NCBI RefSeq assembly: GCF_030269765.1
Contig: NZ_BSTX01000005.1
Coordinates: 150,458 to 214,457 of the forward strand
Source: Actinorhabdospora filicis
GTDB taxonomy: Bacteria; Actinomycetota; Actinomycetes; Mycobacteriales; Micromonosporaceae
Direction of reading: 5' to 3'
DNA length: 64,000 bases
Each line of letters begins with the position of its first letter. The first letter of the stretch is position 1. Below, piece by piece: positions 49,852 to 57,888 of the stretch. The notes beneath the pieces are model-generated. The model ran no database searches. It saw nothing but the letters and a program-made list of their open reading frames with translations, and was not told where the DNA came from. A program made the translations under genes and the position numbers.

Positions 49852-49895
49852 GCCTGACCGGTGCCTGACCGGTACATGGCAGGTGTCTGACCGGC
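49852..49895. repeat. Four 11-base direct repeats (GCCTGACCGGT)
   Basis: GCCTGACCGGT (49852), GCCTGACCGGT (49863), ACATGGCAGGT (49874), GTCTGACCGGC (49885). Same 11-base phasing as the array at 47450 and a related CCTGAC core. It lies just downstream of the leftward bpa gene, with no rightward gene to control. Confidence 0.7.
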
Positions 49896-49941
49896 GCCCG
49901 GATCAGGTCCGCGAACCGGGCACCCGACTCAAGCGCCCGGG

Positions 49942-50571
49942 CTACAGGTACTGCCCGTGCCCCTTGTCCTCGTCGTCTTCCTGCTTCGACGTCGCGGCCA
50001 GGGCCGCCTGGAGTCCGGCCGGGAGCTGTCCCTGCACGACGGCGGGGCCGCCGGGGAGGGCGGGCATCGTCCGGCGCATCTGCTCCAGCTGCATGCGCGC
50101 CGCCATCTGCTGGGCGACGAGCGCGGCCTGGATGCCGTGGAAGAGGCCCTCCAGCCAGCCCACCAGCTGGGCCTGCGCGATGCGCAGCTCCGACTCCGAC
50201 GGCGTCTCGTCCTCGGCGAAGGGCAGGGAGAGGCGCTCCAGCTCCTCGCGGAGCTCGGGGGCGAGGCCGTCCTCAAGTTCGGCGATCGACTTCGCGTGGA
50301 TCTCCTTCAGGCGGCGGCGACCGGCCTCGTCCAGCGGGGCGGCGCGCACCTCCTCCAGGAGCTGCTTGATCATCGAGCCGACGCGCATGACCTTCGCGGG
50401 CTGTTCGACGAGCTTCGCGGGGTCCTCGTGGTCTTCGTCGTCCACATCGCCGCCGACGGGCATGGTGCCGATGGGTTGCCCGTCGGGCCCGACCACGACC
50501 ACCGTGCGGGGCTTGGCCTCGGGCTCGGAGGTTTCGTCGCGGGGCTCGATCTCCGGCTCAGTGTCGGTCAT
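49942..50571 (-). CDS. bpa: Bacterial proteasome activator (Bpa/PafE)
   Basis: 209 residues. An acidic disordered N-terminus (~1-55) is followed by a four-helix bundle (~58-165; Met-Arg-Val-Gly-Ser-Met-Ile-Lys-Gln-Leu-Leu-Glu-Glu-Val-Arg), then a flexible tail ending Gly-Gln-Tyr-Leu. That is the hydrophobic-Tyr-x type C-terminus that docks into 20S proteasome pockets. It opens the proteasome gate without ATP and feeds unfolded substrates such as HspR. GGGAGA lies five bases before the ATG. The proteasome genes are elsewhere. Confidence 0.95.
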   Translation of the reverse strand: MTDTEPEIEPRDETSEPEAKPRTVVVVGPDGQPIGTMPVGGDVDDEDHEDPAKLVEQPAKVMRVGSMIKQLLEEVRAAPLDEAGRRRLKEIHAKSIAELEDGLAPELREELERLSLPFAEDETPSESELRIAQAQLVGWLEGLFHGIQAALVAQQMAARMQLEQMRRTMPALPGGPAVVQGQLPAGLQAALAATSKQEDDEDKGHGQYL

Positions 50572-50582
50572 GCGTGTCTCCC

Positions 50583-51377
50583 TCACCTGTACGGTCGGTA
50601 GTCCGGCGCGCGCTTCTCCGCGAAGGCCCTGGCCCCCTCGGCGGCCTCGTCGGTGTGGCTGAACACCTCCAGGCCGTCGAACGCCACGTGTGACAGTCCG
50701 CCCAGGTGATCCGTGTCGGCGTTGAACGAATGCTTCAGGAAGCGTAGCGCGGTCGGGGATAGCGCGTTGATCTTCGCCGCCCACGCGGCGGTCGTGTCCG
50801 CCAGGTCCGGACCGGGTACGACCTCGTTGACGAGTCCCCAGTTCAGCGCGGTCGCCGCGTCGATCAGCTCGCACGTGAACCACAGCTGCCGGGCGCGCTT
50901 CTCGCCGATCACGCGCGCCAGGTACGCCGAGCCGAATCCGGCGTCGAAGCTGCCCACCCGGGGACCCGACTGGCCGAACCGGGCGTGCTCGGCGGCGACC
51001 GTCAGGTCGCACAGCACGTGCAGGACGTGCCCGCCGCCGACCGCGACGCCGTTCACCGACGCGATGACCGGCTTCGGCACGTCCCGGATGATCCGGTGCA
51101 GCCGCTCGATCTCGAAGGTTCCCCACTCGGTGGGCCCGTAGGAGCCTGTCTCGGCGCGCTCTTTGACGTCCCCGCCCGCGCAGAACGCGCGCTCGCCGGC
51201 GCCGGTGAGGACGATGGCGCCGACCTCCTTGTCGGCCCAGGCGTGTTTGAAGGCGCTGATCAGTTCGTCGACGGTCCGCCCGCGGAAGGAGTTCATCCGC
51301 TCCGGCCGGTCGATCGTCACCCACGCGGTCGCGTCGCGGACCTCGTAGCGGACGTCGCTGAATTCCGATGGCTGCAT
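50583..51377 (-). CDS. Enoyl-CoA hydratase/isomerase family protein, MenB-like
   Basis: 264 residues. Crotonase fold, with Phe-Cys-Ala-Gly-Gly-Asp (oxyanion hole 1) and Asn-Gly-Val-Ala-Val-Gly-Gly-Gly-His-Val-Leu-His (hole 2). The stretch Phe-Gly-Gln-Ser-Gly-Pro-Arg-Val-Gly-Ser-Phe-Asp-Ala-Gly-Phe-Gly-Ser is far closer to MenB (1,4-dihydroxy-2-naphthoyl-CoA synthase) and BadI (ring-opening hydrolase) than to ordinary enoyl-CoA hydratases. MenB usually has Gln after Gly-Gly-Asp, here Val. No other men genes are nearby, so the reaction is left open. Located 11 bases before bpa on the same strand. Confidence 0.85.
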   Translation of the reverse strand: MQPSEFSDVRYEVRDATAWVTIDRPERMNSFRGRTVDELISAFKHAWADKEVGAIVLTGAGERAFCAGGDVKERAETGSYGPTEWGTFEIERLHRIIRDVPKPVIASVNGVAVGGGHVLHVLCDLTVAAEHARFGQSGPRVGSFDAGFGSAYLARVIGEKRARQLWFTCELIDAATALNWGLVNEVVPGPDLADTTAAWAAKINALSPTALRFLKHSFNADTDHLGGLSHVAFDGLEVFSHTDEAAEGARAFAEKRAPDYRPYR

Positions 51378-51430
51378 GGGACTTGAGTATTCCTGGACTC
51401 GGCCACGATGGGAGGGTCCATCGTTGGGGC

Positions 51431-52540
51431 GTGGACGAGTTGACCATCGGGCGGTTCGCGCGGCTGTGCCGGCTGAGCGTGAAGCAGCTGCGGCACTACG
51501 ACGAGCTGGGCCTGCTGACACCCGCGCGCGTGGACGCCTTCACCGGCTACCGCTATTACACGCGCGCCCAGGCCAGGGACGCACTGACCATCGCGCTGCT
51601 GCGCGAGGCGGACGTGCCCCTGCCCGGCATCCGCGCGGTCCTGGCCGCCCCGGACCCCACCGTCGCGCTGACCACCGAACGCGACCGGCTCGCCGCCCGC
51701 ATCGAACGCGACCGCGAGCGCCTGGCCGTCCTGACCCGCCTGGCCTCCGGTGCGACGCACGAGATCACGCTGGTGGACGAGCCCGCGCTCATCCTGGCCT
51801 TCGAGTCGGGCACCACGACCGTGGACGGACTGGGCGCGACCGTCGGGCACCTCATCGGGACGCTCCTCGGCCGCACCCACGCCTGGCGGCCGCCGATGTG
51901 GGGACTGTTCCCGCTGGACATCGCCGACGGCATGACGGTGACGGTGGGCGCGGAGCGGGTGGAAGGGGCGGCGGCGGGCCCGGGGGTGACAGAACCGGAA
52001 TCCGGTTCCGGATGGAGAGGGTGGCCGGTGGAACCGGAATCCGGTTCCGGCTATGCCGCTGACCCCGATCCCACGTTCGGCCCCGGTTCGCCCCACGGGC
52101 TCGCCGACGGGTCGCAGGCGGGCGGGGCGCTCGGGTGTGAGGTCCGGGCGACCGGGGTGGAACCGGATTCCGATTCCGGTTCCGTTTCGGGTTTCGGCCC
52201 TCCCGGTCGCGGGTCGCACCTGGCGGAACCGGATTCCGCTTCCGGTCCATCCGGCCCGGTCCGCCCCACCCCCGCGCCCCTCGTCCTCCCCGCCACCCGT
52301 GCGGCCGTGACCCTCCACCACGGCCCGTACAACCAGCTGTCCCTGGCCTACTACGCCGTCCTGTCGTGGATCCACGAGCGCGGACTGCGGCCGGTGGGCC
52401 CGGCGCGGGAGTCCTACCTGGTCACCCCGGGCGAAGCCGCGCCCGAGGAGCTGATCACCCGCGTCGTCATCCCCGTGGAGGACCCGAACTCCAGGCCAGA
52501 ACCGACTCCCGCACCAGACCCGAACCGCACCGAGGAGTAG
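51431..52540 (+). CDS. MerR-family regulator with GyrI-like effector domain interrupted by palindromic repeats
   Basis: 369 residues. The MerR winged helix (~4-72) reads Thr-Ile-Gly-Arg-Phe-Ala-Arg-Leu...Tyr-Asp-Glu-Leu-Gly-Leu-Leu...Gly-Tyr-Arg-Tyr-Tyr. A dimerisation helix follows, then the first half of a GyrI/BmrR-like domain (to ~175, Gly-Leu-Phe-Pro-Leu-Asp-Ile-Ala-Asp). About 105 residues of Gly/Pro/Ser/Glu low-complexity sequence (~181-285) come next, with four Glu-Pro-(Glu/Asp)-Ser-(Gly/Asp/Ala)-Ser-Gly units encoded by GGAACCGG palindromes. The second half of the domain resumes at Leu-Pro-Ala-Thr-Arg-Ala-Ala-Val-Thr-Leu-His-His-Gly-Pro-Tyr. The frame is intact. The GTG start is inferred from the family; GGGAGGG is 13-14 bases upstream. 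Confidence 0.85.
   Translation: MDELTIGRFARLCRLSVKQLRHYDELGLLTPARVDAFTGYRYYTRAQARDALTIALLREADVPLPGIRAVLAAPDPTVALTTERDRLAARIERDRERLAVLTRLASGATHEITLVDEPALILAFESGTTTVDGLGATVGHLIGTLLGRTHAWRPPMWGLFPLDIADGMTVTVGAERVEGAAAGPGVTEPESGSGWRGWPVEPESGSGYAADPDPTFGPGSPHGLADGSQAGGALGCEVRATGVEPDSDSGSVSGFGPPGRGSHLAEPDSASGPSGPVRPTPAPLVLPATRAAVTLHHGPYNQLSLAYYAVLSWIHERGLRPVGPARESYLVTPGEAAPEELITRVVIPVEDPNSRPEPTPAPDPNRTEE
51992..52248 (+). repeat. GGAACCGG palindromic elements, copies 5-8, inside the MerR gene
   Basis: Copies at 51992-52011 and 52031-52050 (GAACCGGAATCCGGTTCCGG, both perfect), 52159-52185 (GGAACCGGATTCCG-ATTCCGGTTCCG) and 52225-52248 (GGAACCGGATTCCGCTTCCGGTCC-like). All are read in the same frame, giving Glu-Pro-Glu/Asp-Ser units. 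The sequence between them is equally low in complexity. Confidence 0.88.
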
Positions 52541-52544
52541 CCCC

Positions 52545-53093
52545 ATGACCGACCCCTACAAGGCCACCGCGAAACCATCCCTGGCCGACGTCCCCGAGGC
52601 CCCGTACCTGATGGTCGATGGCGTCGGCGCCCCCGCGTCCGAGGAGTTCGCCACCGCCGTAGGCGCGCTGTACCGCTGCGCGTACGCCGTCCGCGCGCTC
52701 CGCCCGGTCAAGGAGAAGGTCCGCCCGCTCTCCGGTCTCTGGCAGGGCGACCACCAAGGCGATCGCGCCGACTGGAAGTGGACCATCATGATCGAGCTGC
52801 CGTCCGATGTGGACGCCGAGCTCGCCGCGCGCGCCCTCGAAACCGCCGCCAAGCAGGGCCCGATCGGCGGCGTCCGGCACGAACGCTGGGCGGAGGGCAC
52901 GGTCGCCCAGATCCTCCACGTCGGCCCGTTCAGCGAAGAACTGTCCACCGTTGAGCGCCTGATGGCCTGGATCGCCGAGCAGGGCCTGCGCGTGTCCGGA
53001 CTCCACCACGAGGTCTACCTGTCCGACTTCCGCAGAGTGGACCCCGCCAAGCAGCGCACGATCCTCCGGTACCCGGTCTCCAGGGACGCCTGA
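52545..53093 (+). CDS. GyrI-like small-molecule-binding protein
   Basis: 182 residues. GyrI-like/SOUL-type ligand-binding fold without an HTH: Val-Ala-Gln-Ile-Leu-His-Val-Gly-Pro-Phe, Gly-Leu-His-His-Glu-Val-Tyr-Leu-Ser-Asp. It begins with the family-typical Tyr-Lys-Ala-Thr...Leu-Met-Val-Asp-Gly. GAGGAG precedes the ATG, and only four bases separate it from the MerR gene, so the two are one operon. Possibly binds the same ligand as the regulator. Confidence 0.85.
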   Translation: MTDPYKATAKPSLADVPEAPYLMVDGVGAPASEEFATAVGALYRCAYAVRALRPVKEKVRPLSGLWQGDHQGDRADWKWTIMIELPSDVDAELAARALETAAKQGPIGGVRHERWAEGTVAQILHVGPFSEELSTVERLMAWIAEQGLRVSGLHHEVYLSDFRRVDPAKQRTILRYPVSRDA

Positions 53094-53214
53094 AGCCCGC
53101 CCGGAGTCCACAGTGGCCGAAAGCGACCGGGCCGCCCCGGAACACCCCGATCCATGACGGGCCAGGGCGTTCCGGGACGACCCGGGTCGTCCGATCACGT
53201 CATCGCGGCACGCC

Positions 53215-54618
53215 CTAGGGCGCGCCCACCGAGTACCAGCCGTTCCACGTCGTCCCGTCGCCGGTGTCGTTGACCCAGACACCGCCGTCGGTCCCGCGCA
53301 CCGCCAGGTGCAGGCTCTTCGTCGCCTCCGACCACGCCAGCGAAGGCGCGCCGACGGCCTCGCCGCCGATCGAGACCCACGTCCCGTCCTCGTTCGGCGA
53401 CCAGTCGGTGATCCACACCGCGCCGTCCTTGCCGCGCGCGGCCACGTGCAGCGTCTTCCCGTCCGGCGCCCACACGATCGAGGGCGCCGACGTCGTCTCG
53501 CCCCCGGCCGACTTCCAGTCCCCGAAGTCCTTGCCGTCCTTCGCCGACGCCGCCCACACCTTCCCGTCGGCCCGGCGGACGGCGACGGTGAGCGACTTCC
53601 CGTCCGGCGACCACGCCAGGTCCGCGCCGGACGCCGCGCGCTCGCCGACGGTCCGCCACTCGCCCCACTTGTCCTTCTCGGTCCACTCGCGCAACCGGAT
53701 CGTCCCGTCGGCGCCGCGCGCGGCCACCGTCAGGCGCTTCCCGTCGGGCGACCAGGCGATCGCGGGCGCCGAGGCGGCCTCCCCGCCGATCGAGTACCAG
53801 CCGGAGTTGCCGCTCGCGGCGTTCCAGTCGTTGACCCACACGGTCCCGTCGGTGCCCTGCGCGGCGGTGTAGAACGCCGAGCCGGACGGCGTCCACGCCG
53901 TCGCCGGTCCGGACGCCATCCAGCCGCCGACGGGGTACCAGGGCGCGATGCGCGTCGCCGAGGAGTTCGTGACGCCGATCTGGCCGTCCTTGGTGCGCGC
54001 CGAGATGAACAGCGACTTCCCGTCCGGCGTGAACGACAGACCGGGCACGTCGGCGTCGGTGCCGACACCGCTGCCGCCGTCGCAGTTGCGGGAGGTCAGC
54101 TCCTGCCCGTGCCCCACCCACACCGACAGGCTCAGGCCGTCGATGACCGAGGAGACGGTGTTGGACGGGGATCCGGCCCACTGCTGGTAGTGCAGGTGCG
54201 GGCCGGAGGAGTCGCCGGTGGAGCCCACGTGGCCCAGGACCGCGCCCTGCGCGACCTCCTGGCCGACGGTGACGTCCGGGCGCTCGATCATGTGCAGATA
54301 GGACGTGCCCCAGCCGTTCTCGTGGGCGACGTTCACCATCCAGCCGCCGCCGTTGTCCCAGCCCGCGAACGTGACCCGGCCGGCGGCGGAGGCCAGGATC
54401 GGCTGACCCGCGCTCGGCGCGCCCTTGAGGGTCAGGTCGAGGCTGTTGCTGTTGGGTTTGTGGCCGTTGTACGTGTTGGCCGTCCACGTCTGCCCGCAGT
54501 CGAACGGGAGCTGGAAGGCGGGCCGGTCACCGGTGGCGTTCGCCGCTGGTGGCACGAACAGGACGGCGGCCAGCACGGCGGGGATGATCGCGAACGGGGC
54601 ACGGGACTTTCGGGGCAC
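53215..54618 (-). CDS. Secreted M23 metallopeptidase with C-terminal repeat (lectin/propeller-like) domain
   Basis: 467 residues from a GTG behind GAGGAGAGA. Signal peptide ~1-28 (Ala-Asn-Ala). The M23/LytM peptidase spans ~30-165, with metal ligands His53, Asp61 and His141-Leu-His143. About six repeats of ~45-50 residues follow (~180-467), each with Trp-(Ser/Thr)-Pro-Asp-Gly-Lys-x-Leu, Ala-Ala-Arg-Gly-x-Asp-Gly and Trp-x-x-x-Gly-Gly-Glu, like PLL/fucolectin-type beta-propellers. It should cleave peptide cross-links of peptidoglycan outside the cell, with the propeller binding a glycan. Confidence 0.9.
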   Translation of the reverse strand: MPRKSRAPFAIIPAVLAAVLFVPPAANATGDRPAFQLPFDCGQTWTANTYNGHKPNSNSLDLTLKGAPSAGQPILASAAGRVTFAGWDNGGGWMVNVAHENGWGTSYLHMIERPDVTVGQEVAQGAVLGHVGSTGDSSGPHLHYQQWAGSPSNTVSSVIDGLSLSVWVGHGQELTSRNCDGGSGVGTDADVPGLSFTPDGKSLFISARTKDGQIGVTNSSATRIAPWYPVGGWMASGPATAWTPSGSAFYTAAQGTDGTVWVNDWNAASGNSGWYSIGGEAASAPAIAWSPDGKRLTVAARGADGTIRLREWTEKDKWGEWRTVGERAASGADLAWSPDGKSLTVAVRRADGKVWAASAKDGKDFGDWKSAGGETTSAPSIVWAPDGKTLHVAARGKDGAVWITDWSPNEDGTWVSIGGEAVGAPSLAWSEATKSLHLAVRGTDGGVWVNDTGDGTTWNGWYSVGAP

Positions 54619-55017
54619 GCTCTCTCCTCGGGCGGTCGGAAGAAGGCTGTCGTGAGGATGAAGCCTGACACACCGATCCGAAGAGCGGCGGACTACTAAG
54701 TGACGCACGGGTGGACCCGTTCGGTTGCCGGAAACCGCCGCCGATGGCTCGGGGGAAGGGAGGTGTGCCCGATCGGGAAGGTTTTGCGGACGCCGGACGC
54801 TCGACACCGGACGGGTGACGCCCAACGGCCGACGTTTGATGCCCAACGGTCGCCTCACCCGTGTCCGGCCAGCCGCTTTCGGCCGGGCTCGTGGGTGATC
54901 GCTTGAACCGCGCGACCGTCCCCGACCCGGCCGGACCACGCCGTCCACGTCCCGGCGCCCCGGAGCGGACCACCGGCTCCCTGAACTGGGCGGGTGCCGA
55001 TCGGGAAGACTCCTCGG
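54619..55017. other. Intergenic region between the peptidase and the TRIC-like gene
   Basis: 399 bases, no convincing gene. GCCCAACGG occurs twice (~54820 and ~54843). It must contain two divergent promoters; I could not pick reliable hexamers. Confidence 0.4.
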
Positions 55018-55665
55018 GTGACCACCGACCTGTTCCACCCCGCGTCCCAGCACGTCGCGGAAATCGTGGGCATCTTCGTGTTCGCGGTGACGGGAGCGCT
55101 GCTGGCGATCCGGCGCGGCTTCGACGCCGTGGGGATAGCGGTGCTGGCGCTGGTGACCGCGCTGGGCGGCGGCGTCCTGCGGGACCTGGTGCTCAACCAG
55201 TCCCCGGCGGCGTTCGCGGACCTGGGGTACCTGGCGACGCCGTTCGTGGCGGCGGCGGTGACGTTCTTCCTGCATCCGGCGCTGTCGCGGCTGATGACGG
55301 TGTTCACGTGGTTCGACGCGGCCGGGATGGCGCTCTTCTGCGTGACCGGGACGATCAAGGCCCTGCTGGCCGGACTCGGTCCACTGTCGGCGGCGCTGCT
55401 CGGCGTGCTCACCGCCGTCGGCGGAGGCGTCATGCGCGACCTGATCGCCGCCGAGGTGCCGCGCCTGGTCCGCGCGGAGGAGACGCTCTACTCGGTGCCC
55501 GCGTTCGGAGGAGCCCTCGCGGTGGTGGCGATGGCGGCGGCGGGGTGGCTGCGGCCGTGGAACGCGCTGATCGTGGCCGGAACGGTGTTCGCGCTGCGGA
55601 TGCTGGCGGTGCGCTTCGCGTGGCGGGCGCCGGTGGCCTGGGGGACGCGGCGGCCGCCGGGGTGA
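55018..55665 (+). CDS. TRIC-type (UPF0126) cation channel family protein
   Basis: 215 residues with seven membrane segments arranged as two three-helix repeats. Each repeat carries the family motif: Ala-Leu-Gly-Gly-Gly-Val-Leu-Arg-Asp-Leu and Ala-Val-Gly-Gly-Gly-Val-Met-Arg-Asp-Leu. Prokaryotic TRIC homologues form trimeric monovalent-cation channels; a role in amino-acid transport has also been suggested for the family. GTG start inferred from the family. Confidence 0.9.
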   Translation: MTTDLFHPASQHVAEIVGIFVFAVTGALLAIRRGFDAVGIAVLALVTALGGGVLRDLVLNQSPAAFADLGYLATPFVAAAVTFFLHPALSRLMTVFTWFDAAGMALFCVTGTIKALLAGLGPLSAALLGVLTAVGGGVMRDLIAAEVPRLVRAEETLYSVPAFGGALAVVAMAAAGWLRPWNALIVAGTVFALRMLAVRFAWRAPVAWGTRRPPG

Positions 55666-56211
55666 GGCGTGCCCGCCGCTGGCGGTGGGACGAGGGGGCG
55701 CGGCTTCGGGGGTGGTCGGGCGCAACGCGTTCGTGCTTGTGCCCTCGACGGCCTCGACGGCCTCGATGCGCCCGATGCCCCCGACGACCGCGTCCCGGCT
55801 CACGCCCACGATCCGCGCGTCCCCGTACCCGCCCTCGACGGCCTCGACACCCGCGATGCCGCTCACATCCGTGGTCCCCGCATCCCCTGCTCACGCCCGC
55901 GATCCCAGCTCACGCCTGTGGTTCCCGGGGCCTTGCCAACGCCCTCGGTGCCCGCGCCCCGGCTCACGCCCGCGATCCCCACGTCGGGATCGCGGTGAAC
56001 ACCGCGCCATCGGCGTCCCTCGCGGGCCCGGTTCGGATCACCCACGGCTTCGACACCACCGGGGCCCTGTCTCCCCGCTGACCTGCCCCGATCTGGCCCG
56101 GATCGGCCCGGCTTGGATCGCGTTGGCCAACGCTGGTGCGGTCGCCGCCCTAACCGCGCGTACGCCCGCTCGCCCACCCGTACACCGCCCGCAGTACGGC
56201 TCGATCGCTGA

Positions 56212-56235
56212 TCCGGAAGCGGAATCCGGTTCCGC
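56212..56235. repeat. GGAACCGG palindromic element, copy 9
   Basis: TCCGGAAGCGGAATCCGGTT followed by CCGC; left arm altered. Confidence 0.7.
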
Positions 56236-56284
56236 CCGCAGCTCTCGCCCGCAGCTCGCTCGCACGTGTCAACCGACCTGATGG

Positions 56285-56316
56285 CCCGTCAGCCCGTCAG
56301 CCCGTCAGCCCGTCAG
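56285..56316 (+). repeat. Four tandem CCCGTCAG units
   Basis: Four perfect 8-base copies, followed by a diverged one (TCCGACGG). A microsatellite-like array in gene-free DNA. Confidence 0.9.
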
Positions 56317-56362
56317 TCCGACGGCCCGTGAGCTCGATGGCCCCTCAGTCCGCCGAGGAAGC

Positions 56363-56390
56363 CGGAAGCGGATTCCGAATCCGGTTCCGT
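56363..56390. repeat. GGAACCGG palindromic element, copy 10
   Basis: CGGAAGCGGATTCCGAATCC followed by GGTTCCGT. Confidence 0.7.
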
Positions 56391-56723
56391 TTCGCGTTGC
56401 GAGTGCCCACGTGATCCCGCGTCCCGAACCGCCCTGCGATGGGCCGACTAATCGCCATCGACTAATCAGCAACCACTCGAACGTCACCGCCGACCGAGCC
56501 CGATGCCCGCCCACCGGCCGCCCGCCCTCCCGGCACGCGCCGAGCGGCCCGTTGCCTGCCCACCGGCCGCCCGCCGACCATCCTCCCGGCACGCGCGAGC
56601 AGCCCGGCGCCGCCCCGGGCGGTCGCCGCGCCCGATACCCGCCCGCTCACCGGCAGCCCGTCGACCACCTCGCCGACACGCGCGAGCGGCCCGGTCCCGA
56701 CCGGGCGGTGTCGGGTGTCCGTC

Positions 56724-57287
56724 CTAAAGCTCCTCTTCGGCCTCGTACGCGTCCGGTGCCGGGGGACGCAGTCCCCGCACGGCGATCGCGAGGTAGCGCT
56801 GCCAGTCGCCGCCCCAGCGGATGACGGCGGAGAGTCCCGCGAGGACGAGGTCGATGTCCGACAGCGGGGTGTCGAGGCGGATCTCACCCGTTTCCTGGGC
56901 GATCTCCAGCATGGCGCGGACGACCTTCTCCAGCGCCTCGCGCGCCGGGCCCTTCGGCTCGGTGGTGCCGTGGCGGGATTCGATCGCGCGCGACAGTCCC
57001 CGGTCCTCGGCCAGGATCGCGCCGACGTGGAACAGGTAGCGGATCAGGCCGTCCCCGGGGCCGAGGTGATACGCGCGGGCGTACTCCTCGATCTCGGCGA
57101 ATCGCGCGTCGGCGGCGGCGTCGATGAGCGCGTCGCGGCTGGGGAAGTGCCGGTAGACCGTCCCGACGCCGACACCCGCGGCTTTGGCGATCTCGGGCAT
57201 CTGCACGTCGGGGCCGACGGCGCTGAAAAGGGCCCGCGCGGAGGCGAGCACGGCTTCACGGTTGCGCGAGGCGTCGGAGCGGGGCAT
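56724..57287 (-). CDS. TetR-family transcriptional regulator
   Basis: 187 residues. HTH ~8-52 (Ile-Ala-Lys-Ala-Ala-Gly-Val-Gly-Val-Gly-Thr-Val-Tyr-Arg-His-Phe-Pro-Ser-Arg-Asp), then an all-helical ligand-binding domain. Divergent from the cupin gene at 57403 with two perfect palindromes between them, so it is likely an autorepressor that also controls the cupin gene. Confidence 0.92.
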   Translation of the reverse strand: MPRSDASRNREAVLASARALFSAVGPDVQMPEIAKAAGVGVGTVYRHFPSRDALIDAAADARFAEIEEYARAYHLGPGDGLIRYLFHVGAILAEDRGLSRAIESRHGTTEPKGPAREALEKVVRAMLEIAQETGEIRLDTPLSDIDLVLAGLSAVIRWGGDWQRYLAIAVRGLRPPAPDAYEAEEEL

Positions 57288-57325
57288 GGCGGATCTGTCC
57301 TCCGGGGGAGTACGGTTCGAAGCGG

Positions 57326-57378
57326 AAACGGAACCGGATTCCGGTTCCGTTTAGGGTCTGGAACCGGAATCCGGTTCC
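57326..57378. promoter_or_regulatory. Two perfect GGAACCGG palindromes (copies 11 and 12) in the TetR/cupin divergent promoter
   Basis: AAACGGAACCGGA-T-TCCGGTTCCGTTT (57326-57352, 13-bp arms) and GGAACCGGA-A-TCCGGTTCC (57360-57378, 9-bp arms); centres are 30 bp apart. They occupy most of the 115-base gap between the divergent starts, where a TetR operator is expected. They also belong to the dispersed element family. Confidence 0.75.
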
Positions 57379-57402
57379 GTCTGACGACGGGAGTGCGGGC
57401 AT

Positions 57403-57888
57403 ATGTCCGAGAATCGTTTCACCCTGCTGCGGACGGGCGAGGTCCGCCCCGGGCGCGTCAAGGTCCCACCGGCCTTCGCGGTGAAGGTGCGCGCCGATGA
57501 CGTCGAGGGGAGGTTCTCACTCCTCGAAGTTACGGTCGCGCGGCCGATCCCGATGCACCGGCACGAGTGGGCCGACGAATACGTGTACGTCCTGGAGGGC
57601 GAGCTGGCCGCCGAGTACGGCGGCGAGGTTCACATCGTCCGCGCCGGGGAGTCGGTGTTCCTGCCCAAGGGGGAGCTCCACGCGCTCCGCAGCGCGGGGG
57701 AGCGTCCGCCGCGGGTGATCCAGGTGAGTTCCCCCGGCGGCTGGGAGTGCTTCGTCGAGGACCTGGTGGAGGCCGGTCCGGTGACCGCCGGTGGCGCCTT
57801 CGATCCCGTCCGGCTCAACGAGATCGGCGCGAAGTACGGCATGCGCTACCTCGTCCCCGGCGAGGAGGAGCCGGTGGGAACGGCGTAG
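57403..57888 (+). CDS. Cupin-domain protein
   Basis: 161 residues. Metal-binding cupin motif 1 reads Pro-Met-His-Arg-His-Glu-Trp-Ala-Asp-Glu-Tyr-Val-Tyr-Val-Leu-Glu-Gly; motif 2 reads Pro-Lys-Gly-Glu-Leu-His-Ala-Leu. Two His, a Glu/Asp and a later His supply the metal. Quercetin-dioxygenase-like small cupin; substrate unknown. Probably controlled by the divergent TetR. Confidence 0.88.
   Translation: MSENRFTLLRTGEVRPGRVKVPPAFAVKVRADDVEGRFSLLEVTVARPIPMHRHEWADEYVYVLEGELAAEYGGEVHIVRAGESVFLPKGELHALRSAGERPPRVIQVSSPGGWECFVEDLVEAGPVTAGGAFDPVRLNEIGAKYGMRYLVPGEEEPVGTA

Larger units (their letters stand above)
48464..49941. other. 1.5-kb gene-free repeat region
   Basis: Long open frames exist on both strands but are Pro/Arg/Ser low-complexity and carry no domain. 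Contents: a palindromic element (48678-48718); a degenerate tandem repeat of 80-110 bases, with TTCTCCGACCG-CCTCCCGCC recurring, between ~48760 and 49015; a hairpin at 49621-49645; and four 11-base units at 49852-49895. Confidence 0.65.
55666..56723. other. 1.06-kb gene-free repeat region
   Basis: No supported gene. Contents: CTCGACGGCCTCGA-type and CACGCCCGCGATCCC-type short repeats (55740-55985); two GGAACCGG elements; four perfect CCCGTCAG units (56285-56316); and three degenerate ~50-80-base units with CACCGGC-GCCCG and CGGCACGCGC (56503-56700). Confidence 0.65.

Noticed and set aside
50583..51377. Naming the hydratase menB outright
   Set aside because: The Gln after Gly-Gly-Asp is replaced and no menaquinone genes are nearby; BadI-type enzymes are equally close.
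56285..56316. CCCGTCAG array considered as CRISPR
   Set aside because: 8-base perfect tandem units with no spacers.
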